Assembly (NCBI RefSeq): GCF_000153345.1
Contig: NZ_CH724125.1
Location: 916,716-980,715, forward strand
DNA length: 64,000 bases
From: Neptuniibacter caesariensis
Lineage (GTDB): Bacteria > Pseudomonadota > Gammaproteobacteria > Pseudomonadales > Balneatricaceae
Direction of reading: 5' to 3'
Shown: positions 1 through 9,751 of the stretch, one piece after another
Numbering within the stretch: the stretch's first letter is position 1
How the letters are laid out: the number at the start of each line of letters is the position of its first letter
Translations under genes and position numbers: made by a program
Notes under the pieces: generated by a model
The model's database searches: none
Seen by the model: the letters and a program-made list of their open reading frames with translations, nothing else
What the model was told of the DNA's origin: nothing

Positions 1-2000
1 AGGACCCAACCGCTGGCAATCGAGTCGTGACTCTGACCAGCCTGCAGGACAGTGGCGGTACAGCGAATAGCGGCGTGGATACCCTGAACCCGAATGTAAC
101 TTCAACCGTTACCGTGCAAGCAGTCAATGATGCACCGACCCTGAGCCTGACGGGCGATAGTCCAACTTTCACTGAAGGTGGAAGTGCTGTCGGTGTCTAT
201 AGCAGTGCCACGGCCAATACCATCGAGAGCGGCCAGACTTTCAGTGCGTTGACCTTTACGGTGAGCAATCTGAGTGACGGGAACAGTGAAGTCTTGAATG
301 TGAATGGCAGTGCGCTTGCCCTGGTAAATGGTAGCGGTAGTACGACGAACTTTAGTTACAACGTAAGCCTGAGCAGTGGTACGGCGACGATTACGCTGAC
401 CGGAGGTTCACTTAATGCAGCCAGCTTAGAAGCGTTGCTGGAAGGGGTGACCTACCAGAATAACAGTCAGGACCCAACCGCCGGCAATCGTGTAGTGACC
501 CTGACGAGTCTGCAGGACAGCGGGGGGACAGCGAATAGTGGCGTAGATACAAGCACGCCGAATGTCACATCAACCGTCACCGTGCAAGCAGTCAATGATG
601 CACCGACCTTAAGTTTAACGGGTGGTTCAACGACCTTTACTGAAGGTGGCGCAGCTGCTTCTATCTTCAGCGGTTCCAGTGCCAATACCATCGAGAGTGG
701 TCAAACCTTCAGTGCACTCACCCTGACGGTGAGTAATCTCAGTGATGGTACTAATGAAGTTTTGAATATCGATGGAAGCACCATTGCCTTAACGAACGGT
801 AGTGGTACCACAGCCACCAATAGCCTGAGTTATACCGTAAGCGTGAGCGCTGGTACGGCAACCCTGACCTTTACAGGCGGAAGTGTCAGTGCTGGCAATC
901 TGGATACTCTACTGAACGGGATTAGTTACCAAAATAACAGTCAGGATCCTACTGCTGGAAACCGAGTGGTGACCCTCACCAGTTTGCAAGATAGCGGTGG
1001 TACAGCAAATAGCGGTGTCGATACGATTACCCCGAATACCGCGACAACGGTAACCGTTCAGAGCGTTAATGATGCACCGACGCTGAGTCTAACTGGTGGC
1101 AGCACCACATTTACGGAAGGTGGTGCAGCAGCTTCAGTCTTCAGCGGTTCCAGTGCCGCTACCATCGAGGCTGGTCAAACCTTTAGTGCACTAACTCTAA
1201 CGGTAAGCAATCTCAGTGATGGTACCAACGAAGTCCTGAATATTGATGGCAGCACCATTGCCCTGGTGAATGGCAGTGGGACTTCGGCAACGAATAGTCT
1301 GAGTTATACCGTCAGTTTGAGCGCTGGTACGGCAACCCTGACCTTTACGGGTGGTAGTGTTTCATCAGCGAACTTAGATACGTTGCTTAACGGCATCAGC
1401 TATCAAAATAACTCTCAGGACCCAACCACGGGTAATCGCACAGTAACTCTAACCAGTCTTCAAGACAGCGGTGGTACAGCAAATAGCGGTGTCGATACGA
1501 TTACCCCGAATACCGCGACAACGGTAACCGTTCAGAGCGTTAATGATGCACCGACGCTGAGCTTAACCGGTGGCAGTACTACCTTTACAGAAGGTGGCGT
1601 AGCGGCGTCTATCTTCAGCGGTTCCAGCGCTGATACCATCGAAAGTGGCCAGACCTTCAGTTCGCTCACTCTGACGGTAAGCAATCTCAGTGATGGCACC
1701 AACGAAGTCCTGAATATTGATGGCAGCACCATTGCCCTAGTGAATGGCAGTGGGACTTCGGCAACGAATAGTCTGAGTTATACCGTCAGTTTGAGCGCTG
1801 GTACGGCAACCCTGACCTTTACAGGCGGAAGTGTCAGTGCTGGCAATTTGGATACTCTACTGAACGGGATTAGCTACCAGAATAACAGCCAGGACCCAAC
1901 CGCCGGCAATCGTATAGTCACCCTGACGAGTCTGCAGGATAGTGGTGGGACAGCGAATAGTGGTGTAGATACCCTGAACCCGAATGTAACTTCAACCGTT
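1..2000 (+). repeat. Tandem 468-474 bp repeats inside the giant protein gene
   Basis: The codon for Leu of the TLTSLQDSGG motif recurs at 33, 501, 975, 1449 and 1923, giving spacings of 468, 474, 474 and 474 bp. Copies are alike at DNA level, not only protein level: about 90 bases near 993-1085 and 1468-1560 are the same, and the segment around 1250-1345 recurs almost unchanged around 1724-1820. Similarity is mosaic between copies, as expected from recent unequal crossover or gene conversion. Confidence 0.9.
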
Positions 2001-2984
2001 ACCGTTCAAGCAGTCAATGACCCTCCTTCTTTTGTGAATAATAGCTTTACCATCGATCAGGGACAGCGTTTGACTCTGAGCCTGTCTAATCTATCTGCTT
2101 CTGATATCGACAATCTTGATACGGGGCTGATCTTTACAGTCAGCTCGGTTTCAGGGGGACAGTTTGAGAATAACGGAGCGGTTGGTACAGCTATTACCAG
2201 TTTTACACTAGGTGATATTGGTACAGGCAGTATCGATTTTGTAGACAACAATGATGCCACTGCACCTGCATTTAGTTTTACGGTTGGTGATGGTGCACTC
2301 TCTGCAGGCCCTGTCGCAGGGAGCATAGCCTTTACAGCGGCTCCTGTCGTTGAAGAAGTGGTTGAAGAGCCTGTTGAAGTTGTGGAAGAACCAGACGCCG
2401 GGCCTGAAGTAGAGCTTGCTCCTGAAGAAATTGAAGAAGAGGCTCCGGTAGAGGAAATTGTTGAACCTGTTGAGATTGTATTTGAAGAAACGACAGAACC
2501 TGAAGTACAGCCCTCGCCTCAACCTGAAGAACCCCGTGCCGTCAGTGATGCGCGTTTTAGTATTGAGTTGCCAGAAACAGACGTGAATAAAGTGAAATTG
2601 GCAGTAGCGGAAGCGGTATCTGCGGTTTCTGAGTTACGTGTGGGCTGGGGAGATCTGTCAGATCCATTGCTGTTAGTTAAGTCATCTCAGTTTATGGGTA
2701 GCCTTGATGCACTTGACCAAGATATTCAGAAAAATATTACCTTGGATGCGATGACCGTGGGAACGGGAGCCGCATTATCTACCGGTCTTTCAATAGGTTA
2801 TGTCGCTTGGTTGCTCCGTAGCGGTATTATTCTGACCAGTGTTCTTACCTCGTTGCCGGCTTGGCGTTTTATCGATCCGCTACCTGTGTTGTCCCGTTTA
2901 GGTGATGAAGTAGAAGATGAAGAGTCGTTAGAAGATATGGTTTCTGACAACAAAACACCCGATTCAGAAGAGACTAAGGCTTAA
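1..2984 (+). CDS. Giant repetitive surface protein, C-terminal part (5' end outside window)
   Basis: The reading frame is open from the first bases of the window, so the GTG at 27 is not a real start and the gene is truncated at its 5' end. About four and a half copies of a 156-158 residue beta-rich repeat are visible; each carries TLTSLQDSGGTANSGVDT, VNDAPTLSLTGG and YQNNSQDPTAGNR. The last repeat runs into a cadherin-like segment (VNDPPSFVNNSF), then a Glu/Pro/Val-rich acidic linker (2340-2530), a short globular stretch, and one hydrophobic segment near the end (GLSIGYVAWLLRSGIILTSV, then PAWRFIDPLPVL). Such C-termini are known in large cadherin/VCBS-like repeat proteins. I infer a membrane-anchored extracellular or periplasmic adhesin-like protein. 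It is followed two bases later by a hybrid kinase, suggesting co-transcription. The repeat class and the membrane that holds it are not settled here. Confidence 0.85.
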   Translation, partial: DPTAGNRVVTLTSLQDSGGTANSGVDTLNPNVTSTVTVQAVNDAPTLSLTGDSPTFTEGGSAVGVYSSATANTIESGQTFSALTFTVSNLSDGNSEVLNVNGSALALVNGSGSTTNFSYNVSLSSGTATITLTGGSLNAASLEALLEGVTYQNNSQDPTAGNRVVTLTSLQDSGGTANSGVDTSTPNVTSTVTVQAVNDAPTLSLTGGSTTFTEGGAAASIFSGSSANTIESGQTFSALTLTVSNLSDGTNEVLNIDGSTIALTNGSGTTATNSLSYTVSVSAGTATLTFTGGSVSAGNLDTLLNGISYQNNSQDPTAGNRVVTLTSLQDSGGTANSGVDTITPNTATTVTVQSVNDAPTLSLTGGSTTFTEGGAAASVFSGSSAATIEAGQTFSALTLTVSNLSDGTNEVLNIDGSTIALVNGSGTSATNSLSYTVSLSAGTATLTFTGGSVSSANLDTLLNGISYQNNSQDPTTGNRTVTLTSLQDSGGTANSGVDTITPNTATTVTVQSVNDAPTLSLTGGSTTFTEGGVAASIFSGSSADTIESGQTFSSLTLTVSNLSDGTNEVLNIDGSTIALVNGSGTSATNSLSYTVSLSAGTATLTFTGGSVSAGNLDTLLNGISYQNNSQDPTAGNRIVTLTSLQDSGGTANSGVDTLNPNVTSTVTVQAVNDPPSFVNNSFTIDQGQRLTLSLSNLSASDIDNLDTGLIFTVSSVSGGQFENNGAVGTAITSFTLGDIGTGSIDFVDNNDATAPAFSFTVGDGALSAGPVAGSIAFTAAPVVEEVVEEPVEVVEEPDAGPEVELAPEEIEEEAPVEEIVEPVEIVFEETTEPEVQPSPQPEEPRAVSDARFSIELPETDVNKVKLAVAEAVSAVSELRVGWGDLSDPLLLVKSSQFMGSLDALDQDIQKNITLDAMTVGTGAALSTGLSIGYVAWLLRSGIILTSVLTSLPAWRFIDPLPVLSRLGDEVEDEESLEDMVSDNKTPDSEETKA

Positions 2985-2986
2985 CA

Positions 2987-5900
2987 TTGCTGGATAGAAT
3001 TTTTGGAAAACACAGTGCCAAGGTAAGGATGGCAATAGGGCAGGTCAGTCTTATTGTAAGTCTGGTATTAATTTCTGTTTTGGTTGGTATTTTTCCTGAT
3101 GAAGCGAATGTGGAGCGGCAGGCGAGAAAGGCTATTTCGGAAACGATAGCGGCCAAAGGTTCACTATTTATTACGCAGTCGGATATGCGTGGGCTTGAAA
3201 CTGTGCTTCAGGTGATAGTTGAACGAAACCCGACGCTGCTCTCTTCTGTAGTCAGAAGGAATGGTCGGGTTATTAGTGAAGTCGGGCCGCACGTTCAGTA
3301 CTGGGAGCCGATCGGGGATTCTCTTTCCACAAATACTCAGGTTGTGATCCCACTCTGGTCCGGTGAGCAGAAATGGGGGCAGGTAGAGCTTAGGTTTTCT
3401 CCAATTATTGAGCCGGGAATCTGGGGCATTATGACCAGCCCGGTTTTTGTTTTTCTGACATTTCTTTCTCTGACCAGTTTTGTCGCATTCTTCTTCTATC
3501 TGGGGAAAATGCTCAAACACTTAGATCCCTCCCAGGCGGTTCCAGATCGCGTGAGGTCAGCATTAGATACCATGGCTGAGGGACTTTTAGTACTAGATAA
3601 GAACCAAAATGTGGTTCTGGCCAATCAGTCCTTCTCGGATATGGTAGAGCGTTCTGCTGAAAAAATGATAGGTGTTAAGGCCTCGGTTTTTCCATGGCAC
3701 GATCGAAAAGGTAACCCCCTAAATACAGAGAAGGCGCCCTGGACTAAAGCCCTTGAGTCAGGGCAGGTCATAATGAATCAGGTTGTGCGCTTGACGTTGC
3801 CAAACGAAAGTCGTTTGACCTTTATGGTCAATTGCTCACCGGTGTTACTGCCCGGAGGCAAAGTCGGTGGGGTAATGGTCAGCTTGGATGACGTAACACT
3901 TCTGGAAGAGAAAGAGCTTGAGTTACGCCGATCTAAGGAAGAGGCAGAAGCGGCAAACCGTGCAAAAAGTGATTTCCTGGCTAACATGAGTCATGAGATC
4001 AGAACGCCGATGAATGCCATATTGGGTTTCGCGGATATTCTGCGCCGGGACAAGAAAAAGCTACAAACGGATCAGTTAAAACATATCAATACTATTTCGA
4101 CCAGCGGCCAGCATCTGCTTGATTTGATCAATGACATTCTGGACCTTTCTAAGGTGGAATCCGGGCGCTTAGAAGTTGAAGCGCTGGACTGTAAGCCAGT
4201 TCAGTTAATCCATCATGTTTTGCAGTTCATGAAAGTAAAAGCAGATGAGAAGGGCTTGGAGCTTAAGTTTGTTGCGGATACTTCTCTTCCGGAGCAAATT
4301 GAAACAGACCCCGGACGGGTCCGTCAGATTCTGACCAACCTTATCGGTAATGCGATTAAGTTCACCGAGCAGGGGGGCGTTACTGTTCATGTCAGTGTGG
4401 TAGGTGATAACCCCAAACAGATGAAAATTGCTGTGGTTGATACTGGGATCGGTATGACTCAGCAGCAGACAGATTCTGTATTTGAAGCTTTTGTTCAGGC
4501 GGATAGCTCAATTACACGACGTTTCGGGGGAACTGGGCTTGGCTTATCCATAAGCCAGAAGTTTGCCCATGCCTTAGGCGGCGACATTTTGGTCACCAGT
4601 GAAAAAGGCGTGGGTACAACGTTCACTCTGGTATTGGAAGTTGGCAGTTTGGATAGTGTGGAGTGGCTTTCCGCGGATCAGTTGCACTTGGTAATTGAGT
4701 CTGAAGAGAGTGATGATGCCGTTGAATGGGAATTCCCGCCTGCCCATGTGCTGGTTGTTGATGATGGCAATGAAAACCGCGAACTCATAAAGCTCGTATT
4801 GGATGGTCTTGGGCTGAAAGTTGCAACTGCAGTTCACGGGCAGGATGGTTTAACTCAGGCTCTAGAGCAATCCTTTGATCTTATTTTAATGGATGTTCAG
4901 ATGCCGGTAATGGATGGCTATACGGCTGTAGCAAAAATGCGTGAAGAGGGGATAGAGCTACCCATTGTGGCCTTAACTGCCCATGCCATGAAAGGAATTG
5001 AGGCGCGCTGCCTTGAGGCGGGTTATAGCCACTATATGACCAAGCCGATTGATATCAATGCCTTGGTTAAACTTATGGCCGAACTGTTGGGTGGCGTGCA
5101 GGTTGAATCTGCAGAATCTAATGCCGTACCTGTATTGGACGATCCAATAGCGCCTGTTGAATCAAAAGTTAGCCCAGACAACGAAGAGCCAGATCTTGAA
5201 CCAATCTATTCCACGTTACCTACTGAAAACCCGAAATTCGCTGAACTGGTTAAAACCTTTATTGGCCGCTTACAAGAAAAAGTTGCTGAAATAGAACGTG
5301 CGGTTGAAACAAAGGATTATGAAGAGCTTGCTAACCTAGCCCACTGGCTTAAAGGTTCAGGTGGTAGTGTCGGATTTATGGAATTTACCGAACCGGCAAT
5401 GTTGCTTGAGGTGGCGGCCAAAGAAAGTAATGGAATTGCTGTTCAGGAACGGTTCGATGAAATTCAGATACTCTGTAAGCGAGCAGCCATTAGCATCGAC
5501 CGAGAACCCGAGGTTAAAAGGCCTGAACCGGTTTCAAATTCCATTAAGTCCGACTCATGTGCTGAACCTTTAGCGGATGCCGCTGAAACCATTCTGCGAT
5601 CAACACTGCCGCTTGCGAATGAAAAAATAGCACGATTAGTAGAGCAGTTTTTACGTCGTTTGGAAGAACAGATAGATCTGCTCAGCCGTTGTGTCACTGA
5701 TAAAGACTTTGTACAGATCGCAGAATTGGCACATTGGCTTAAAGGCTCCGCGGGTAGTGTTGGCTTTGCAGCATTCACGGAGCCTTCAGCAGAGCTTGAA
5801 CTGGCGGCAAAACAACAAGATTTTCAGCAAGTTGAATCTTACTATCAAGTGATACTGGAACTGACAAAACGGGTTGAAGGGATCGATATAGAGGCTTTGC

Positions 5901-6235
5901 CATTGGGGTTAAACGGGCAGAGTGAATCAGTTAATGAAACACCGATCCACTCGAGCTTACTCCAGGCAAATGAAAAATTTCGCCCAATTGTCGTTCAATT
6001 TTGTGACAAGCTGGGATCACAGATCAATGAGATGCAGGATTCTCTGAAGCATAATAAATTTCAGGAACTGGCGGATCTTGCTCATTGGCTGAAAGGATCA
6101 GGCGGAAGTGTTGGTTTTACCGATTTCACCGATATTGCGGCTGAATTGGAAAATCAGGCTAAGCTGAATAATAGAGAAGGATCGGAGCAAATGCTTAAGC
6201 AAATTGAAGCTCTGTCTAAGAGAATAGAGCTATGA
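2987..6235 (+). CDS. Hybrid sensor histidine kinase with PAS, REC and three Hpt domains
   Basis: This 1082-residue inner-membrane kinase has two hydrophobic segments (about residues 14-35 and 146-172) bounding a short periplasmic region, a PAS domain (about 190-310), a coiled coil, HisKA with phospho-acceptor H336 (NMSHEIRTPMNAI), HATPase (NLIGNAIKFT, DTGIGM, GTGLGLSI) and a receiver with D636 (LILMDVQMP). It ends in three Hpt domains, each with an AHWLKGSxGSVGF motif, the phospho-His being H786, H916 and H1033. The TTG start lies two bases after the upstream stop and has AAGG eight bases before it; ATG at 3029 is an alternative. The likely phosphate acceptors are the two receiver-phosphodiesterase proteins encoded next. 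Triple tandem Hpt is unusual; one or two is common. Confidence 0.93.
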   Translation: MLDRIFGKHSAKVRMAIGQVSLIVSLVLISVLVGIFPDEANVERQARKAISETIAAKGSLFITQSDMRGLETVLQVIVERNPTLLSSVVRRNGRVISEVGPHVQYWEPIGDSLSTNTQVVIPLWSGEQKWGQVELRFSPIIEPGIWGIMTSPVFVFLTFLSLTSFVAFFFYLGKMLKHLDPSQAVPDRVRSALDTMAEGLLVLDKNQNVVLANQSFSDMVERSAEKMIGVKASVFPWHDRKGNPLNTEKAPWTKALESGQVIMNQVVRLTLPNESRLTFMVNCSPVLLPGGKVGGVMVSLDDVTLLEEKELELRRSKEEAEAANRAKSDFLANMSHEIRTPMNAILGFADILRRDKKKLQTDQLKHINTISTSGQHLLDLINDILDLSKVESGRLEVEALDCKPVQLIHHVLQFMKVKADEKGLELKFVADTSLPEQIETDPGRVRQILTNLIGNAIKFTEQGGVTVHVSVVGDNPKQMKIAVVDTGIGMTQQQTDSVFEAFVQADSSITRRFGGTGLGLSISQKFAHALGGDILVTSEKGVGTTFTLVLEVGSLDSVEWLSADQLHLVIESEESDDAVEWEFPPAHVLVVDDGNENRELIKLVLDGLGLKVATAVHGQDGLTQALEQSFDLILMDVQMPVMDGYTAVAKMREEGIELPIVALTAHAMKGIEARCLEAGYSHYMTKPIDINALVKLMAELLGGVQVESAESNAVPVLDDPIAPVESKVSPDNEEPDLEPIYSTLPTENPKFAELVKTFIGRLQEKVAEIERAVETKDYEELANLAHWLKGSGGSVGFMEFTEPAMLLEVAAKESNGIAVQERFDEIQILCKRAAISIDREPEVKRPEPVSNSIKSDSCAEPLADAAETILRSTLPLANEKIARLVEQFLRRLEEQIDLLSRCVTDKDFVQIAELAHWLKGSAGSVGFAAFTEPSAELELAAKQQDFQQVESYYQVILELTKRVEGIDIEALPLGLNGQSESVNETPIHSSLLQANEKFRPIVVQFCDKLGSQINEMQDSLKHNKFQELADLAHWLKGSGGSVGFTDFTDIAAELENQAKLNNREGSEQMLKQIEALSKRIEL

Positions 6236-6263
6236 GACATGCTGATAGCAAGAGGGTACAACC

Positions 6264-8012
6264 ATGGCAGTGAGCAGTAACCTGCAGAATTCCCTGATCA
6301 TGATGGTTGATGATGAGCCAATCATGATTGAACTTATTCGAATCTTCCTTGAAGAGAATGGTTATCAGCATTTTGAAGGGCTTTCTGATTCAACCACAGC
6401 AGTGGCTGAAGTGACAGCTGCGCAGCCCGATATTCTTTTATTGGATCTGGTCATGCCCGGCGTGAATGGTTTTGAAGTGCTTGAGCAGCTTAGGGCAGAT
6501 GAGAAAACTAAGCATCTTCCAGTGATTGTATTAACCTCCTCAAGTGATGCCGAAACCAAATTAAAGGCTTTAGAGCTTGGGGCTACTGATTTTCTGGCGA
6601 AACCAGTGGATCAAAGTGAGCTGGCGCTTCGTTTAAGAAACTCGCTGACCTTTAAGGCTTATCAGGACCAGTTAACCTATTACGATGCTTTAACCGGTTT
6701 GCCAAATAAGAAACTTTGTCTGGAGCGGCTATCAAAAGCGCTTACTAGTTTCAAAGGACGTCATGGCTTTCTCTCCGTTTTGAACATCCGCTTGGGCCAA
6801 TTTAGGAAAATTACTGAGAGTTATGGCCCTAAAGTCGGTGAAACTCTTCTGAAATCTGTCTCTGATCGATTGCTGGAATGTGTCCGTTCTTCTGATGTGG
6901 TTTCCCATGGCGGCGATAGTGATCCTACACGCGTAACTGCGCATCTGGGTGGCGATGAGTTTTCTATCTTGCTCACTCGTATTGAAAACAACGGTGATGC
7001 TTCCTATGTAGGTGAGCGTTTAGTCAAAGCTTTTGAGAAGCCCTTAACTGTTAATGGGCAGGATTTCTTCATTCCTCTGAGTATCGGGATCTCTATCTTT
7101 CCAGGCGATGGTGATCAGCCTGAGATATTGCTTAGTAAAGCTAGCAGCTCTGCTGACCTTCTCATTGATAATCAGGAAAGTGGTTATCAGTTCTATTCTG
7201 ATGAGGCGAATAAGCATCTTAAAGAAAAGCTCGAGCTTCAGCAGGACTTACGTAAAGCGCTGGGCAATGGGCAGTTCCACCTTGTTTATCAACCGCAGGT
7301 CGATGGTATAGCGAAGCGTGTTTGTGGGGCAGAAGCATTGTTGCGTTGGACTCATCCAGAAAAAGGTTTTGTTTCTCCGGCCGTATTTATCCCTTTGGCT
7401 GAAGAGAGTGGCTTAATGGTGGAAATTGGTACTTGTGTGTTAAGAGAAGCCTGCAAACAATCGGTCATTTGGAAGAGCCAAGGGGTTGAGAAATTAACTA
7501 TTTCGGTCAATATTTCTGGAAAACAGTTCCGCTCAGAAGACTTTTTAGGCACTGTCAAATCGGTGTTAGCAGAAACGCAAGCTGTTCCTGAAATGATTAT
7601 GCTGGAGATCACGGAAAGTCTGGCTATGTCAGATGTAGATAAAACGGTAGAGCTACTGGCTGATCTACGTGCTCTGGGCTTAGAAGTTTCCGTCGATGAT
7701 TTCGGTACGGGATATTCATCACTCAGTTACCTTAAAGATTTTCCAATTGATGAACTGAAGATCGATAAAGCCTTTGTTGATGGTTTACCTAATAACAAAG
7801 GTGATCAGGCAATAGCGTCAGCCATCGTTACTATGGCGAAAAAACTAGGATACAAAATCGTTGCAGAAGGTGTCGAGGAGCTACCTCAGGTAGATTATTT
7901 AAACGCCCTAGGCTGTGATTTGATTCAAGGATATTATTTCTCAAAGCCATTACAGCCAGATGATTTTTTGAAGTACTACTTTGAGTTGGAAAGTAATCAG
8001 GAGATTGCATGA
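6264..8012 (+). CDS. Response regulator, REC-GGDEF-EAL, probable c-di-GMP phosphodiesterase
   Basis: This 582-residue cytoplasmic protein has a receiver (acidic pair VDDE, phospho-acceptor D61 in LLLDLVMP), a GGDEF domain (GGDEF at 229-233) and an EAL domain (E357 in AEALLRW). The EAL domain keeps the catalytic set: SVNISGKQF, LEITES, VDDFGTGYSSLSYL, LKIDKAFV and AEGVEE. In the GGDEF domain the usual DxDxFKxxND stretch reads RLGQFRKITE, so the Mg-binding Asp is Arg and the guanine-contacting Asn is Thr; the later GD is GE, and no RxxD inhibitory site is evident. I infer a receiver-controlled phosphodiesterase whose GGDEF domain is at best a nucleotide sensor. It follows the kinase by 28 bp and overlaps the next gene by ATGA. 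Confidence 0.92.
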   Translation: MAVSSNLQNSLIMMVDDEPIMIELIRIFLEENGYQHFEGLSDSTTAVAEVTAAQPDILLLDLVMPGVNGFEVLEQLRADEKTKHLPVIVLTSSSDAETKLKALELGATDFLAKPVDQSELALRLRNSLTFKAYQDQLTYYDALTGLPNKKLCLERLSKALTSFKGRHGFLSVLNIRLGQFRKITESYGPKVGETLLKSVSDRLLECVRSSDVVSHGGDSDPTRVTAHLGGDEFSILLTRIENNGDASYVGERLVKAFEKPLTVNGQDFFIPLSIGISIFPGDGDQPEILLSKASSSADLLIDNQESGYQFYSDEANKHLKEKLELQQDLRKALGNGQFHLVYQPQVDGIAKRVCGAEALLRWTHPEKGFVSPAVFIPLAEESGLMVEIGTCVLREACKQSVIWKSQGVEKLTISVNISGKQFRSEDFLGTVKSVLAETQAVPEMIMLEITESLAMSDVDKTVELLADLRALGLEVSVDDFGTGYSSLSYLKDFPIDELKIDKAFVDGLPNNKGDQAIASAIVTMAKKLGYKIVAEGVEELPQVDYLNALGCDLIQGYYFSKPLQPDDFLKYYFELESNQEIA

Positions 8013-9751
8013 TCTATTCAAGCAGGAACGTAAAAATCGGAGATTTTAAAGAATCCTGTATATTGATGATCGATGACGATCCTACGGTTTGTGAATTAAC
8101 CCAATTGCTTTTAGCCGAAGAGGGTTATAGTAATTTTAGTTTCATTACTGACCCCAAGCATGCAGCGGATAGTCTGAAGCGCCTTCAGCCTGATCTGGTG
8201 CTACTTGATCTTATTATGCCAGAGATCGATGGCTTCCAGATTCTGAAGAACTTGCGGGATAACTCAGAGACCAAATATCTGCCGGTTATTGTGCTAACTG
8301 CCGCGTCTGAAGCTGATACTAAAATACGCTGCCTTGAACTTGAAGCTACAGAATTTCTGTCGAAGCCTGTAGATCGTGGTGAGTTGCTTCTTCGTGTACG
8401 TAACACTCTGATGGTTAAGGCTTACCAGGATCAACTGGCTTATTATGATCCGTTAACAGGACTGGCCAACCGTTTTTTGTTTAAGGATCGCTTACAGTGG
8501 GCGATGGAGCAAGCCGAGACGCAGAATAGCCATGTGGCGCTTTTGCATCTGACTCTGGATAAATTTCGCGATGTGAACGAATCCTATGGGCCGCGTTTTG
8601 GTGATCGTATTTTGCAGGTGGTTGCTGACAGAATAATCGATTATCTAAAACACTCTGATGTTATTCGCCGTTCAGGTGATGAAGATGTCTGGCGCACAAT
8701 TGCTAGAACCGGCGGTGATGAATTTTCTGTGCTTCTGGCCTCTAATCGTATCGATGACGCTTCATATATTGCCGCGGGCCTCGTCGATACGATAAACGAG
8801 CCTTTCCTACTTGATAATCAGGACTGCTACCTCACATTAAGCGCAGGTATCTCTTTTTACCCAAGTGATGCCAGCAGTATAAATGAGCTGGTACAACATG
8901 CGAGCAATGCTGCTCAGTATGCTAAGCAGCAGGGAGGAAATCGCTACCGATTCTACTCAGAGGAAGCGAATCGACTCCTTAAAGAAAATATCTACCTGCA
9001 GGGACAGCTTCGTAAAGCGATTAAAGCAGACCAATTTGAACTGGTCTTCCAGCCTCAGGTTGATTCAGAAACTCATGTATTAAAAGGGGTTGAAGCGCTG
9101 TTACGTTGGAATCACCCTGAACGTGGTTACATACCCCCAGCCCATTTCATCCCACTGGCTGAAGATGCCGGCCTGATTACCGCGATAGGCGAGTGGATCT
9201 TTAAGCAGGTCTGTAAACAGGCGGCCGAATGGCGGGATCAATTTGGTGTAGATATTACCGTATCGACAAACCTTTCAAGTCTACAATTGAACTCTCCAAA
9301 TCTGATTGCTTCGATGAAAGAAAGTATTGCCGAATCTGGAGTTAATCCTGAATCGGTTGTCATTGAGATCACTGAAAGTATTGCAATGGCAGATATCGAA
9401 AATAATCTGTTAATTTTAAAGCAGATTACGGATCTGGGCTTAGCCTTGGCGATTGACGATTTTGGAACAGGTTATTCTTCATTAAGCTATATCAAGCATA
9501 TGCCCGTTTCGGAAGTTAAAATTGATAAGATATTTGTAGATGGTATCCCTTCTGATCGAGGCGATGTTGCAATTATTGATGCAATCATAACGATGGCTAA
9601 GGAGCTCGATTTCAGGTTGGTAGCAGAAGGTATAGAAAACCAAACCCAGGCTGATTATTTGAAAGAAAAAGGTTGCGATGTGCTTCAAGGTTTCTACTTC
9701 TATAAGCCGATAAGTAAAAATGCGGTTGAAGAGGTTTTAGTGACCCTTTAA
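8009..9751 (+). CDS. Second response regulator, REC-GGDEF-EAL, paralogue of the preceding gene
   Basis: This 580-residue paralogue overlaps its upstream neighbour by four bases, implying translational coupling. It has a receiver with D67 (VLLDLIMP), a GGDEF motif at 235-239 and an EAL domain with E362 (VEALLRW), STNLSSLQL, IEITES, AIDDFGTGYSSLSYI, VKIDKIF and AEGIEN, so the phosphodiesterase site looks complete. The GGDEF domain keeps the guanine Asn (RDVNESYG) and the GD motif but has Thr at the Mg-binding Asp (LTLDKFR), which should abolish or weaken cyclase activity. Receivers differ enough to allow distinct phosphorylation by the three Hpt domains upstream. Nothing here says which kinase or Hpt feeds which receiver. 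Confidence 0.92.
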   Translation: MIYSSRNVKIGDFKESCILMIDDDPTVCELTQLLLAEEGYSNFSFITDPKHAADSLKRLQPDLVLLDLIMPEIDGFQILKNLRDNSETKYLPVIVLTAASEADTKIRCLELEATEFLSKPVDRGELLLRVRNTLMVKAYQDQLAYYDPLTGLANRFLFKDRLQWAMEQAETQNSHVALLHLTLDKFRDVNESYGPRFGDRILQVVADRIIDYLKHSDVIRRSGDEDVWRTIARTGGDEFSVLLASNRIDDASYIAAGLVDTINEPFLLDNQDCYLTLSAGISFYPSDASSINELVQHASNAAQYAKQQGGNRYRFYSEEANRLLKENIYLQGQLRKAIKADQFELVFQPQVDSETHVLKGVEALLRWNHPERGYIPPAHFIPLAEDAGLITAIGEWIFKQVCKQAAEWRDQFGVDITVSTNLSSLQLNSPNLIASMKESIAESGVNPESVVIEITESIAMADIENNLLILKQITDLGLALAIDDFGTGYSSLSYIKHMPVSEVKIDKIFVDGIPSDRGDVAIIDAIITMAKELDFRLVAEGIENQTQADYLKEKGCDVLQGFYFYKPISKNAVEEVLVTL

